A DNA stretch of 64,000 nucleotides from G020348185 sp964525045 (GTDB lineage Bacteria > Nitrospirota > Nitrospiria > Nitrospirales > UBA8639), in contig CAZGFD010000017.1 of NCBI GenBank assembly GCA_964525045.1, positions 1 through 64,000 on the forward strand. The letters are read 5' to 3'. Numbering within the stretch: position 1 is the first letter of the stretch; the number at the start of each line of letters is the position of its first letter. The translations under genes and the position numbers were made by a program. This document shows positions 8,698-17,768 of the stretch, one piece after another. The notes below the pieces were generated by a model that was given only the letters and a program-made list of their open reading frames with translations, searched no databases and was not told the origin of the DNA.

Positions 8698-8713
8698 TGG
8701 CATCTAGGTTGCT
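8698..8713 (+). promoter_or_regulatory. sigma54 promoter for the micropeptide at 8764
   Basis: TGGCATCTAGGTTGCT is an exact -24/-12 match with correct spacing. It lies about 50 bp before the ATG of the micropeptide and about 155 bp after the IS element's right end. Confidence 0.82.
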
Positions 8714-8763
8714 TTTGTAAAAATAGCCTGTCGAGAAACACCCAATAAAAGGGGTTGCTTAAA

Positions 8764-8823
8764 ATGGAAGGGTTGGTTCTTCTTCTCATCGGTCTTTGGG
8801 CTCTAATTTATCGTTTCGCCTGA
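8764..8823 (+). CDS. 19-aa hydrophobic micropeptide, WA..RF family
   Basis: The frame encodes MEGLVLLLIGLWALIYRFA, a single predicted membrane helix. AAAAGGGG lies 9 nt before the ATG. It aligns without gaps with the peptides at 4154 and 16854, sharing the acidic residue 2, L6, L8, W12-A13 and R17-F18. It directly follows an exact sigma54 promoter. The next gene downstream, 525 bp away, is the first SulP transporter. The interval 8824-9348 shows no clear promoter, terminator or further gene, so one transcript is possible but unproven. Confidence 0.72.
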   Translation: MEGLVLLLIGLWALIYRFA

Positions 8824-9348
8824 TTACGAGGAATGGCATCCGGCCAGGAGTCTTCTCCCGGAAAATGCTTTTCGGTGTCGTTGTTCTTCTTAATCAGTGA
8901 AATGGTTTCTGCCGGAGAAGGGTTTTCGACCCTTTGAAGTTTTGGCCAACCATCCTGGGGATGCCGCAAGAACCATCCTCATTTCCTACCTCCACCATCG
9001 GGTTCTTTGGGAATGCTGAATTTCTTGAATTAAGTCTGGCTCTAGGAAATCTTGTTGTTCAGCATATTGGGGTATCATTTAGCACTTATTCATCCCCTTA
9101 CTCGGCATTTCCTCTTACCTTGTAGTTTTCAAATGGTTGAACATTACCCTTTTCTCATTCAATGTAATCCATATATATATCGCTGTTCGACCCTCAGTTG
9201 GAATGATTTTTCTTTCTTTAGATCCCACCCAAACAACTTTCTCTTCGGTTGAGGAATTGAGAAAAGAGATCCAACCTCAAATCGAATTTCCAAAAATCTG
9301 GAACTTTTACCTATAACGGATAGGTCACGATAGTTTCGGAAGCTCCAT

Positions 9349-11121
9349 ATGAATTGGCACTCAACAAAAGAATATCTGGCAGATTTTAACCCCTGGCCCC
9401 GAATTCGGACCATGGGAACTAATATCCGCCAAGATATTTTATCTGGAGTCACGGTGGCATTTGTTGCTCTTCCCCTAGCCTTGGGATTTGGCGTTGCCTC
9501 AGGGCTTGGTGCCATTACCGGCCTTTGGGGGGCGGTAGCGGGAGGTATCGTCGGCGGACTCTTTGGAGGATCTCAGGTCGGGGTCAGTGGTCCCACAGGT
9601 CCGAAAACTGTCCAGCTTGCTGTGGTGATGCATGATCATATCCTTCCTAACGGCGAACCTGATCTGGTTTTTGCATTTGGAGTCGTCTTTCTCAGCGGAT
9701 TGATTATGATTGCCATAGCCATGCTGAAGATGGGCCGTTTTATCTATTTGACTCCGTATTCAGTAATTTCCGGATTCATGTGCGGGATCGGAGCCATCGT
9801 GGTTATCATTGAACTCAATCCATTTTTAGGGCTTCCAGTACATTCATCAGTCAGAGATGCACTGCTCTCGATTCCGTACTCTTTGATGCATGTGCATTTT
9901 GATGCTCTCCTTGTCTCCTCGCTTACGCTTGGGTCAATCTTGATTTGGCCCAAGATCACAAATGCTTTGTGGCTTCCCTCCCCTCTTGTGGGACTCATGG
10001 TTGGGACCCTGGTAGCCTCTGGGTTGAATTTGAATATTGAGTTTATTCCCACCGTCCCGGTAGGCCTGCCAGAATTGTATTGGCCGACTTTGACCCAAAT
10101 GGAGAATCTTGACAACCCCTTGGCCGCCACTCTCTCCCGTCTCGAAGAGATGCTCGCGCCCGCTGCCGCTTTAGCTGGGCTAGCCATTTATGACTCCCTT
10201 CTTACTTGCGTGGTCATTGATCAAATGAGCGAGGAGCGCCACAACAGTGACCAGGAAATATTTGGCCAAGGGATGGCGAATATGGCAGCTGGGTTGATCG
10301 GCGGGTTGACCACCGCAACCGCCACTATGCGAAGCGTGGCGAATATCAAATGCGGTGCACGGACGATTCTCTCCACAATTGTGCATGGGTTGGTGATACT
10401 CGCACTGGTCTTGGGGTTGGCACCCTTGGCCTCTTATATTCCAATGGCCGCTCTTGCCGGAATTCTCATGAAAGTCGGATACGATATTTTAGACTTCCGT
10501 GTATTCCCTATTTTGCGGCGTATCCCAACCGGATCTAAGATCACGTTCTGGTCGGTTTTCTTTCTGACGGTCTGGGTAGACCTCCTTGTGGCGGTGGGTA
10601 TTGGATTGGCCATGGCTTTTTTTCTTTTTGTTAAACAGATGAGTGAAATGTCGAACACGAATATCGTTGGATTGAACCAAACCCAACAGGGAAGTATGGA
10701 AAACGTACCAGCTCATTTAAAACAACGAATCAGTATACTTCAGCCAGAAGGGCCGTTATTTTTCGGCATCGCCGATACCTTGTATCGACAAGTGGATCGC
10801 CTGGTTCAGTATGACGTCCTGATTATTTCCTTTGATCGAGTCCCCCTCGTTGATCTTTCTGGCGCCCTTTCCCTGGAAGATTTAATTCTTTTTGCTCAAA
10901 AGCGAAATACCAAGATTATCCTAAAAGGGTTGCAATCTAATGTTCGACGGGTTTTAACGGAACTTGGTATCCTGAAGAAAATCGAACGGGAAAATATCGT
11001 GGACGATTTTGAAGCCGCCCTTACACTGGCCACCAATTATATCACCCCACCTCACCTTAGTAAGAGTGAACTCGAAAACCAATCTGGCATCCCACTTGTT
11101 TTACCACCCCAATCAAAATAA
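9349..11121 (+). CDS. SulP-family anion transporter 1 (possible bicarbonate uptake)
   Basis: A 590-aa SLC26/SulP permease with the N-terminal signature ALPLALGFGVASGLGAITGL and GVSGPTGP in the transport core, about 12-14 membrane segments, and a C-terminal cytoplasmic STAS domain (about 465-570, with PLVDLSGALSLEDLI). SulP proteins carry sulfate, bicarbonate or other anions, and the sequence alone does not fix the substrate. The next gene is an LCIB-type carbonic anhydrase and a second SulP lies at 19930, which favours bicarbonate (BicA-like) transport. GGAAG lies 8 nt before the ATG. Confidence 0.93.
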   Translation: MNWHSTKEYLADFNPWPRIRTMGTNIRQDILSGVTVAFVALPLALGFGVASGLGAITGLWGAVAGGIVGGLFGGSQVGVSGPTGPKTVQLAVVMHDHILPNGEPDLVFAFGVVFLSGLIMIAIAMLKMGRFIYLTPYSVISGFMCGIGAIVVIIELNPFLGLPVHSSVRDALLSIPYSLMHVHFDALLVSSLTLGSILIWPKITNALWLPSPLVGLMVGTLVASGLNLNIEFIPTVPVGLPELYWPTLTQMENLDNPLAATLSRLEEMLAPAAALAGLAIYDSLLTCVVIDQMSEERHNSDQEIFGQGMANMAAGLIGGLTTATATMRSVANIKCGARTILSTIVHGLVILALVLGLAPLASYIPMAALAGILMKVGYDILDFRVFPILRRIPTGSKITFWSVFFLTVWVDLLVAVGIGLAMAFFLFVKQMSEMSNTNIVGLNQTQQGSMENVPAHLKQRISILQPEGPLFFGIADTLYRQVDRLVQYDVLIISFDRVPLVDLSGALSLEDLILFAQKRNTKIILKGLQSNVRRVLTELGILKKIERENIVDDFEAALTLATNYITPPHLSKSELENQSGIPLVLPPQSK

Positions 11122-11479
11122 CTTGACCGTGAGAATATTTGGTAGGCGCCCCCTTTCCCTCTCTTTTTTTTTTAGTCCTCCTTGATTTTTCGATCCCTCC
11201 TTTCCACATATCACGATTACAATTGACAATCCCCGGGCCCTGACACAAAGGTGGTAGTCTATCGGAAACCGTACAAACATGATCTACGGTTAAAGCAGCA
11301 AAGGCTATTGAGACAATTCTCTTTCGGTTTCGGATCTCGGCAGTTAAGGTTAGGGTTCACCCCGCCAGAAAATGCCAGGAATCCAAACGAATCCAGGCCT
11401 ACCTTTTGTTAGCTCTTTGAGGTTGTTATAGAGCGAAAATACCCAGCCCGAGCGTGCGAAAAAATCATTCTGCTCCTGA

Positions 11480-11536
11480 AAGGGGCAAGGCTTTCTGACC
11501 TTACATGGATCTTGCCCCTTATTTTCTTGGTTTTTT
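11480..11536 (+). terminator. Possible terminator between SulP 1 and the carbonic anhydrase
   Basis: A 10-bp perfect stem (AAGGGGCAAG at 11480-11489 with 11511-11520) and a 21-nt loop are followed by a T-rich run (ATTTTCTTGGTTTTTT). If real, the carbonic anhydrase needs its own promoter. Apart from this hairpin, 11122-11702 shows no gene. Confidence 0.6.
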
Positions 11537-11702
11537 CGTCCTTTTCAGAAAACCTAATTCTGGAATAAAAATTGCTCCCGTTCAATGGCTACACGCAAGA
11601 TTGAACATGATGCGGATTGAGCTATCCCATCGAAACGATTTAGTTTGAGCGAATAACTTTTGGAGGGTCAAAATCCTACCTCATTGAAAGGGAGGTCAAG
11701 AC

Positions 11703-12533
11703 GTGAGTTTTGAAGAAACCTTAGCCATCGATTTTCCAACAGCTCTGAAATCTGCCAATTTTGTCAAACGGGCGTCAGAGGCATTACAGGCCTATGGGTT
11801 CCGAGCTTCAAATGCCATTGCCTGTGTCAGCGTATGTCGAGATGAACTCACGCGTCCCTTCGTAGAAGAAATCCAGAACAGCTGGGACCGTGTCTTCGAT
11901 TTTTCTAGCTTAGCGAGCATGTTGTACTTAGGAAGAACCGGATTCGAAGCGGCGAATCACCATGCGCCAAATGAAGGTGGCGTAGAACGGATGATCTACT
12001 TTGCCTTCCCTCACATTGGTATTGATTCTGCGGGTGAAATTGGCAACTGTTTCCGGTCGGGCCGAACGGATGTCTCGCACGCCTGTGGCGCCCTTTTCGG
12101 ATTGCAAAGAGAATTAGCCAATGGCCCCATAAAACTGGACCTCGACTCCGATGACATCGAACACAGCATTCTGAAACAACGGCTCTTTCGAAAACTCATA
12201 CCTGGAGAAGCCCCAGATCTCCTAACCCTTACCATGAAGGTCCGTGACGTGATTCTCGAAGACTTGGAACGAATGATTCACCTAACGGTGGATACAACTC
12301 GTAGTCATTACGCGGTCCTGACGGGGATCCAGATTCATGGGCCAAACAACCAGACCTTTATATGGCCAGGTGTCATGTACGCTGTTGTCAATCAAAAGCG
12401 ACTCGAGTTCTCTTCTGCCCTGAGTGAGTCTTCTTCGGATCCTTTTACGTTGGGAAGTCAGACGAGCCATCAAGAGATCCCTTCAAGGAATCGCTTGATG
12501 TCCGGGATCCTCTCTACCAATTCTTTGTGCTAA
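11703..12533 (+). CDS. LCIB/LCIC-type (theta) carbonic anhydrase
   Basis: This 276-aa protein matches the limiting-CO2-inducible B/C family (LCIB_C_CA). The expected active-site residues are all present. The zinc ligands are C45 in VCRDELTR, H104 in FPHIGID and C128 in SHACGAL, and the Asp-Arg pair is D47 and R51. GEIG and GTNG-like neighbours are also in place. Family members interconvert CO2 and bicarbonate, and in algae they recapture CO2. It starts at GTG with GGGAGG about 7 nt upstream. Its position between two SulP permeases and near a large antiporter operon suggests an inorganic-carbon supply module. Confidence 0.9.
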   Translation: MSFEETLAIDFPTALKSANFVKRASEALQAYGFRASNAIACVSVCRDELTRPFVEEIQNSWDRVFDFSSLASMLYLGRTGFEAANHHAPNEGGVERMIYFAFPHIGIDSAGEIGNCFRSGRTDVSHACGALFGLQRELANGPIKLDLDSDDIEHSILKQRLFRKLIPGEAPDLLTLTMKVRDVILEDLERMIHLTVDTTRSHYAVLTGIQIHGPNNQTFIWPGVMYAVVNQKRLEFSSALSESSSDPFTLGSQTSHQEIPSRNRLMSGILSTNSLC

Positions 12534-12607
12534 CCGCTTCTTCACCCACCCTGCAATATGGTCATAACCAAAGGCTCACCTTCTCCCCCTGCCAGCTATT
12601 CGTTGAG

Positions 12608-12955
12608 ATGATTCTTCTGCCCAGGATGCAGGGTAAGTTGGTGACGCTGAACCGGCTTCGACAATGGGCAATCTTGGTAAAACGGGGTGTGTGCGGGGTC
12701 AATTTTACCTCTCTTGATCCTCGTGGGTCATGGTATGCAAACCTGGTGGCAGTGCTGGTAGCAGCCTATGCGTTCAGACTCGTCGATCTGATACCAGATT
12801 TTATTCCTGTCATTGGGTTTCTTGATGATCTAATATTTCTGCCACTGGGCATCTGGCTAGTGATTTACCTGATACCGGCTGAGCAAATGGCCGAACACAG
12901 GGCTGCTGTCGAAAAAACTGCCGATTTGCCAAAAATTTTAGTGATGGCCGTGTAG
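12608..12955 (+). CDS. DUF1232 (YkvA-like) small membrane protein
   Basis: The core AYAFRLVDLIPDFIPVIGFLDDLIFLPLGIW matches DUF1232 in two pieces: the conserved LIPDFIPVIGFLDD and the following hydrophobic helix. I start it at the ATG at 12608 (115 aa). The frame is open back to a GTG at 12527 that would overlap the carbonic anhydrase stop, so a coupled start is possible. Function of the family is unknown; some members sit next to transport genes. Confidence 0.75.
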   Translation: MILLPRMQGKLVTLNRLRQWAILVKRGVCGVNFTSLDPRGSWYANLVAVLVAAYAFRLVDLIPDFIPVIGFLDDLIFLPLGIWLVIYLIPAEQMAEHRAAVEKTADLPKILVMAV

Positions 12956-13280
12956 ATCATAATTTTGTGGATGATGGTAATGCCCTTTTAAGGCTCCGGA
13001 GAGATTGTCAGATTGAACAATTGATTTCGGTACGTGCCCACTTAAATAAAACCCTTTCCCCCAGAATTTTGATGCCACCATTCCTCGCTTTCGAATTTGA
13101 TCCACTCTACACATAACGCCGAGGCAGAGGCACTTACGGAAGGTCAAATACCCTTCTGTGAAAATCAATGTTCAAAGTCGCCCCAGGCACGAAGTGCAAG
13201 AACGCTCGATTTTCGTGCATTCCCGACACTCACGATTCTGATACAACTATGAATACAGAGGATTCCGGGTTTCATAACGA
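12956..13280. other. Non-coding stretch
   Basis: I see no convincing gene. Open frames on both strands lack ribosome-binding sites and protein-like composition. The stretch ends at a sigma54 promoter. Confidence 0.5.
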
Positions 13281-13296
13281 TGGCATGGCTCTTGCT
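13281..13296 (+). promoter_or_regulatory. sigma54 promoter upstream of the sugar nucleotidyltransferase
   Basis: TGGCATGGCTCTTGCT is an exact -24/-12 match with correct spacing. The next convincing start is at 13502, giving a leader of about 195 nt. No micropeptide of the WA..RF type lies between. Confidence 0.68.
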
Positions 13297-13501
13297 CAAG
13301 AAAAAGTAAGGGAGCGCCCTTTTGCCAGTTTTAAAATGTGGACGATTGTGCAATGCGTAAGATTTGTCCTTTTCAACCGAGGGTCGGTATCCACGAAATC
13401 TCTACCTTTCTTTTTGTTTTTCCTCCCGTTGGGAATTGGAGGAAATCGCACAGGCAGAAACAATACCTTTGGACACCAATAAAATAAAAGGAGTGACCGA
13501 C

Positions 13502-14485
13502 ATGACTCAAAATCAGGGAAACGCGCATCTCTGGTCCATCATCCTCGCTGGCGGTGAAGGGAATAGAACCCGCCCTTTTATCGAACAATGGCTGGGATTT
13601 CACCTGCCAAAGCAATATTGCACCTTCGTCGGGACTCGCTCAATGCTTCAGCACACCCTTGATCGTGCCGATCGTCTTTCCCACCCCCACCAAAAAGTGA
13701 CGGTGATCGGCCGGACTCATCGGCACCTCGCCTGGGAACATTTCGAGCAACCAATGGCCGGACAGGTTATCCTGCAACCCAAAAATTGCAATACTGCGGC
13801 AGGGATTTTTCTTCCGCTGACCTATGTGCTGGCGAAGGATCCCCATGCCACGGTCGTTGTTTATCCGTCTGATCACTTTATATTTCCGGAAGATGGGTTT
13901 GTGAAAACCGTTCAACAAGCCATTCGTGCTGCAGAGACGTTGACGGACCGTCTTATCGTCCTTGGTGTCCGGCCTACTTGCCTTGAACTGGAATATGGGT
14001 GGATGGAGAGGGGGACACTCATTGGGTGGAGCAATGGAGCCCGCATTCACAAAATCAAATCGTTCATTGAAAAACCCGATGCTATTCAAGGGCTCACTGC
14101 CTTGGCCAGTGGCACTCTCTGGAATACTTTAGTTGTCGCCACAAAAGGCCAGACTCTTTGGAATCGAGGATGGGAGTGTTTCCCGGAACTAATGGACGGA
14201 TTTGCACGATTGAGACAGGCGATAGGCACCGCGAGAGAGAGTCAGATTCTTCAGGCTATTTATCAAGGTATGCCTTCCCGCAATTTTTCTTCGGATCTTT
14301 TGCAACGGATTCCTGAACGTGTCGGTGTGATCGAATTAGAAGGTGTATTGTGGAGTGATTGGGGGCGACCTGAAAGAATTGTTGAAACACTTGGAGTACT
14401 CGGGAAAAATCCAGCCTTTTCAACAGAACATCTGGGTGATCGATCTCCCTCTTGGTATGCCAAGTCACAAGTAGGAGTATCGTAA
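13502..14485 (+). CDS. Sugar nucleotidyltransferase (mannose-1-phosphate guanylyltransferase-like)
   Basis: A 327-aa NTP_transferase-fold protein that opens with WSIILAGGEGNRTRPF, a variant of the GGxGxRLxP nucleotide loop, followed by LPKQYCTFVGTRSMLQHTLDRA. A second signature, PKNCNTAAGI and VVVYPSDHFI, resembles mannose-1-phosphate guanylyltransferases. Arg and Pro of the pyrophosphorylase loop are kept but Leu-Trp is replaced, so exact specificity is uncertain. It lacks the C-terminal isomerase domain of bifunctional enzymes. The ATG at 13502 has AAGGAG 10 nt upstream. It shares its final base with the next gene (TAATG), so the two are cotranscribed. Confidence 0.85.
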   Translation: MTQNQGNAHLWSIILAGGEGNRTRPFIEQWLGFHLPKQYCTFVGTRSMLQHTLDRADRLSHPHQKVTVIGRTHRHLAWEHFEQPMAGQVILQPKNCNTAAGIFLPLTYVLAKDPHATVVVYPSDHFIFPEDGFVKTVQQAIRAAETLTDRLIVLGVRPTCLELEYGWMERGTLIGWSNGARIHKIKSFIEKPDAIQGLTALASGTLWNTLVVATKGQTLWNRGWECFPELMDGFARLRQAIGTARESQILQAIYQGMPSRNFSSDLLQRIPERVGVIELEGVLWSDWGRPERIVETLGVLGKNPAFSTEHLGDRSPSWYAKSQVGVS

Positions 14486-14796
14486 TGGCTAAAAATATTA
14501 ATACAGCTAAGGAACCTAAAGACATACAGGGGAACGAATCAACTCCAAGACAAACAAAAGCCAGGCTGATCAAAAAGAGAGAGAACTCCTCCAAAGCCCC
14601 CTCCTCAGGGGGTCCAAATACAGGTGCAAGCACCACTGAGCCCTCTGATCAGGGTGCATCTCCACCATCTGAGGATCTCCATAGCCGCATAGCAATCCAA
14701 GCCCATGAACTCTATCAGCGTCGAGGCGGCCATCACGGGCAGGATTGGGCGGACTGGCTGGAAGCAGAACGTCGGATAATGTCGGGGGACCAGTAA
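14485..14796 (+). CDS. DUF2934 small protein
   Basis: A 103-aa protein with a low-complexity, charged N-terminal two thirds. The C-terminal DUF2934 motif runs from IAIQAHELYQRRGGHHGQDW to the following ADWLEAERRI. The function of DUF2934 is unknown. The ATG overlaps the upstream stop by one base (TAATG). The 317 bases after it (14797-15113) hold no convincing gene or terminator and end at the convergent ZIP transporter. Confidence 0.85.
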   Translation: MAKNINTAKEPKDIQGNESTPRQTKARLIKKRENSSKAPSSGGPNTGASTTEPSDQGASPPSEDLHSRIAIQAHELYQRRGGHHGQDWADWLEAERRIMSGDQ

Positions 14797-15113
14797 AAAC
14801 CGGTCGTTTCCAGTCTGAGACAAGAACCCGGGAGTGGTCTGTCGGGGGTCTTTCTATACCGACTCATTGGGTGACCTACCCCACACTCTGGTGCATCCCT
14901 TCCGTTGGTACAATCCAATGGCGAAAATTCATGGACTCGATCGTCACGAAGCTCTGCCACATCATGGGTTGTGGTGTTTTCCCGAGAATCGTTGGTCATC
15001 CTGCGGTCAAGGCGAATGGTGGGCTTAACCATTGGCGTTGTAAGCCGTATAACAAGCGGGTCGGGTCTGCAAAACCTTTTTGGGGAGGAATTGCCTGTTT
15101 CCTTTTTAGCCAA

Positions 15114-15881
15114 TCACGAACTGCCAGTCATAAGGGTCAATACCATTGCGGTGAGGTACATCAAGCTGATCCCCATAAATATTCCAAACGCGCATTGTAT
15201 TCGGCGGGAAGGCGTATAAAAAATGGTGATGAGTGAAAAAATGACATATAACAGGGAACCAGCGGCCACCGCATAGAAAATAATTGAGAAATAAGGAGAA
15301 ACAGTGAATCCACTGATGAGGGTACCTACACAGGTAGGTAGCCCAGCTAACAGTCCCATTAAGAACGTGTCTTTGATACCAGGTTTAGACCTTCCGGTTG
15401 CACCGATAATGGCAAACCCCTCTGTTCCATTATGCAAGGCGAAACCCATCATGAGTTGTCCACTGAGAACCCATTCATGATTCGCATAGCTGGCTCCTAT
15501 CGCTAACCCTTCACCTAAATTATGTAACCCCATTCCTAGGGCAATCATAAAGGGCAGAAAGAGTTGAGATGGCTCAAGCCGATATCGCCCCTGCTGGCGT
15601 TGTTCAATGGCAACGAGTCCAACAAAGCCAAAAAGCAGACTCCCCAGGAACATTCCCCAAGAGACCACATTTTTTGCCCCTGTCAATTCAACAGCCTCAT
15701 GCATGAGATCGAAAAAAAGGTAAACCAAGACTCCAGTGGCCATACCAACCAAAAAGCCTTCCCAGGATCGGTTTATCAGATGAATCATAAAAAAGGCCGA
15801 AGCGATTCCCAGATAAATAGGAAAGACTCCCGCAACAGCCCCAAGTCCAATTAACTGAAAAACGGTTTGTACCTGGTCCAT
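15114..15881 (-). CDS. ZIP-family divalent metal transporter
   Basis: A 255-aa protein with about eight membrane helices. Helix IV and V metal motifs are visible as HNLGEGLAIG and HNGTEGFAI, the classic paired His/Glu sites of ZIP carriers for zinc or iron uptake. The family's histidine-rich cytoplasmic loop is short here. It stands alone on the minus strand. The upstream 15882-16259 contains no gene and only a poor sigma54-like match that I rejected. Confidence 0.88.
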   Translation of the reverse strand: MDQVQTVFQLIGLGAVAGVFPIYLGIASAFFMIHLINRSWEGFLVGMATGVLVYLFFDLMHEAVELTGAKNVVSWGMFLGSLLFGFVGLVAIEQRQQGRYRLEPSQLFLPFMIALGMGLHNLGEGLAIGASYANHEWVLSGQLMMGFALHNGTEGFAIIGATGRSKPGIKDTFLMGLLAGLPTCVGTLISGFTVSPYFSIIFYAVAAGSLLYVIFSLITIFYTPSRRIQCAFGIFMGISLMYLTAMVLTLMTGSS

Positions 15882-16259
15882 GTCAGATACAGCTTAAAGA
15901 TCCTGATAAAAAATTTCCCTGAAGCCTGCCGAGTTAAATCCAGAGTTCACAACCATCTTTGCACTGAAATAGATACATCAGGAAGGTAGAGGAGTGGGTC
16001 TACGAAGAATACTGGCTCACTCCTGAAAACCATGAAGGTGTTCCTGAGAAATGTCGTCTAAAAAAGTAGGAAAGCCATTTTGAATGTAAGGCAGCAAGAA
16101 CGATTTTTGACTTCTCACCAATATTCACGAGGATCGCTAAATTCGAAAGCGGTAAAGTGATCTGTAAAAAAGACCAATCCACAAATCAACCACTTTGCCC
16201 TCTTCGTTCATAAGGGTATTGATTTTGATTGCATCATCAAATGGGGACCTTTTCCAATA

Positions 16260-16685
16260 CTATTCTTCAACCCCAACACCAAGTCCAAGCCAAGCTCGTA
16301 GAAGGTCATGCCGGGTGATGGATTTCACCACGACACCATTCTTGACCACGGGAAGCACTAACAAATGCTTCTTTTTCATGATCTTCACAGCCTCGGCAAT
16401 CGGGGTGGAATCCGTCACAAATAATTGAGCACGATTCATGATATCTGCCGCTCTGAGCATTTTTAAATCTTTGTTCATTTCCAGCATCCTTAATATATCG
16501 AACTCGCTGATAAAACCATGGAAATGCCCTTCGTCGTCTACAACAGGTCCTCCTGAGGTATGTGAGGAAACCAACTCAACCGCGACGCCTAATCCTTCTT
16601 GTTCAAGATGAAACTGCAAACTATTTGTTGCACTAATCTCGCCAACGGTTTTGAATCCTTCAGCCGGTATACCTTGGACAGTCAT
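16260..16685 (-). CDS. CBS-pair protein
   Basis: A 141-aa protein made of two CBS motifs (first about 20-75 with GPVVDDEGHFHGFISEFDIL, second about 85-138 with LPVVKNGVVVKSITRHDLL). Tandem CBS pairs bind adenine nucleotides and regulate partner proteins. It is the same length as, and clearly related to, the CBS protein at 59580, sharing the FDILRMLEMNKDL type segment. AAAAGGA precedes the ATG. It follows a sigma54 promoter and micropeptide on the same strand, with a gap of 168 bp after the peptide, so it may be the second gene of that transcript. Confidence 0.88.
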   Translation of the reverse strand: MTVQGIPAEGFKTVGEISATNSLQFHLEQEGLGVAVELVSSHTSGGPVVDDEGHFHGFISEFDILRMLEMNKDLKMLRAADIMNRAQLFVTDSTPIAEAVKIMKKKHLLVLPVVKNGVVVKSITRHDLLRAWLGLGVGVEE

Positions 16686-16853
16686 ATCATTCCTTTTTTT
16701 TATCAGAAATCGGTTCTTGTGTTGACCTCGATTGGTGGAACTTTAAAAAGATATCATCACCTTCTCTCTCCAAAGTCGCAACTCTCAATTTTTCCAACTC
16801 CAGAGCAAACCGTATTTTAGAAGACATCGTGCATCGGACAGTGAACAATGCCT

Positions 16854-16910
16854 TTAAAAACGAGAAACAGTGGCCCAGCTGATGAGAAGAATGAGTGTAA
16901 AGGCATCCAT
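16854..16910 (-). CDS. 18-aa hydrophobic micropeptide, WA..RF family
   Basis: On the minus strand the frame encodes MDAFTLILLISWATVSRF. AGGGG lies 7 nt before the ATG and an exact sigma54 promoter lies about 75 bp upstream. It matches the peptide at 4154 at 10 of 18 positions, with mostly conservative changes elsewhere. It is a single predicted membrane helix with a basic C-terminal end. The next gene on this strand is a CBS-pair protein. Confidence 0.75.
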   Translation of the reverse strand: MDAFTLILLISWATVSRF

Positions 16911-16984
16911 TTCGGTTCCCCTAGTGTCATTGAGTTTGATCAATCATCTTTGACATGGACATGCAGATCATATGTCTATGATTG

Positions 16985-17000
16985 AGCAAGCCTTATGCCA
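16985..17000 (-). promoter_or_regulatory. sigma54 promoter for micropeptide and CBS protein
   Basis: On the minus strand the site is TGGCATAAGGCTTGCT, an exact -24/-12 match. It points to the micropeptide at 16854-16910. Upstream on this strand, 17001-17504 shows no gene; a TTTCC-N9-GGAAA inverted repeat near 17049-17067 could be an activator site. Confidence 0.82.
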
Positions 17001-17504
17001 ATTTTGGCCCCAAAAGAATCCCCTGACAAAACCTCATGAAATCAATAATTTCCAGAAAAACCGGAAAGCTTCCTACTACAGGAAGTGCTGCAAATTGAGT
17101 GGATTTGCACGGAGTGCAATGTGCGAACCGGCTCAACAGAATGTTCCGACTTTCCTTCTTTTTGATTGACTGGGGTGGGAGGGAAAGGCCGGTTGATAAG
17201 AAAAATTTTCATTTCAGCAAGAAGAGAGTACTTTGCATTTGAAAAAGAGGAAATGACGCATTTTCCTTCCATATGCCTTTCTTCCTCATTCCGACATTTT
17301 TCTGCCATTGAGTTAGAAAACGACATCACACCCCATCATTCTTGATTACCGCATTTGTTTGTCCCGCCAGTAAATATGTTCCAGGCAGTTGGAAGGAATG
17401 TAATAGCTGACAATCACCATAGGCCATGATTGCTATGTCTTTTTTGGAATGGCCTTCCGTCGATGATCCGCCTTCTTTATAAATTGATGTTTTTGATTCA
17501 CCTT

Positions 17505-17726
17505 CTAAGGAGACTTCTTACATTGAGACCGATTCTGCAGAATTACCGGATCGACGACATTTCCGCACTGGATACAACGCTGAGATAAGAAATCGGTTTC
17601 CTCATCGTGCAAAGCAAACACGTCTTCATCAACCAGGAGACCACCACATTTTCGACAGCGTTGTCCTTGAGATTTTCGTTGTATCTGGGACATTATTGTA
17701 AGTTTCCGACCAGTCTCATCGGTCAT
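17505..17726 (-). CDS. Small zinc-ribbon protein
   Basis: A short protein with two Cys pairs, CRKCGGLL and CIQCGNVVDPVI, separated by about 27 residues. This is a zinc-ribbon arrangement common in small uncharacterised proteins. I start it at the ATG at 17726 (73 aa), preceded by GAGGCGGG. A start at 17693 (beginning MSQIQRK) or the GTG at 17768 cannot be excluded. Its role is unknown. It lies alone between a micropeptide locus and a porin. Confidence 0.7.
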   Translation of the reverse strand: MTDETGRKLTIMSQIQRKSQGQRCRKCGGLLVDEDVFALHDEETDFLSQRCIQCGNVVDPVILQNRSQCKKSP

Positions 17727-17768
17727 GCCTATTTCCCGCCTCAGTCCGATCAAGGCTCGCACCTTCAC

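Noticed and set aside
14733..15113. 126-aa minus-strand frame next to the ZIP gene
   Set aside because: It overlaps the end of the DUF2934 gene, lacks a ribosome-binding site and has no recognisable domain.
15917..15945. sigma54-like site facing the ZIP gene
   Set aside because: Spacing fits, but the -24 (TGGAT) and -12 (CGGCA) boxes both depart from consensus.
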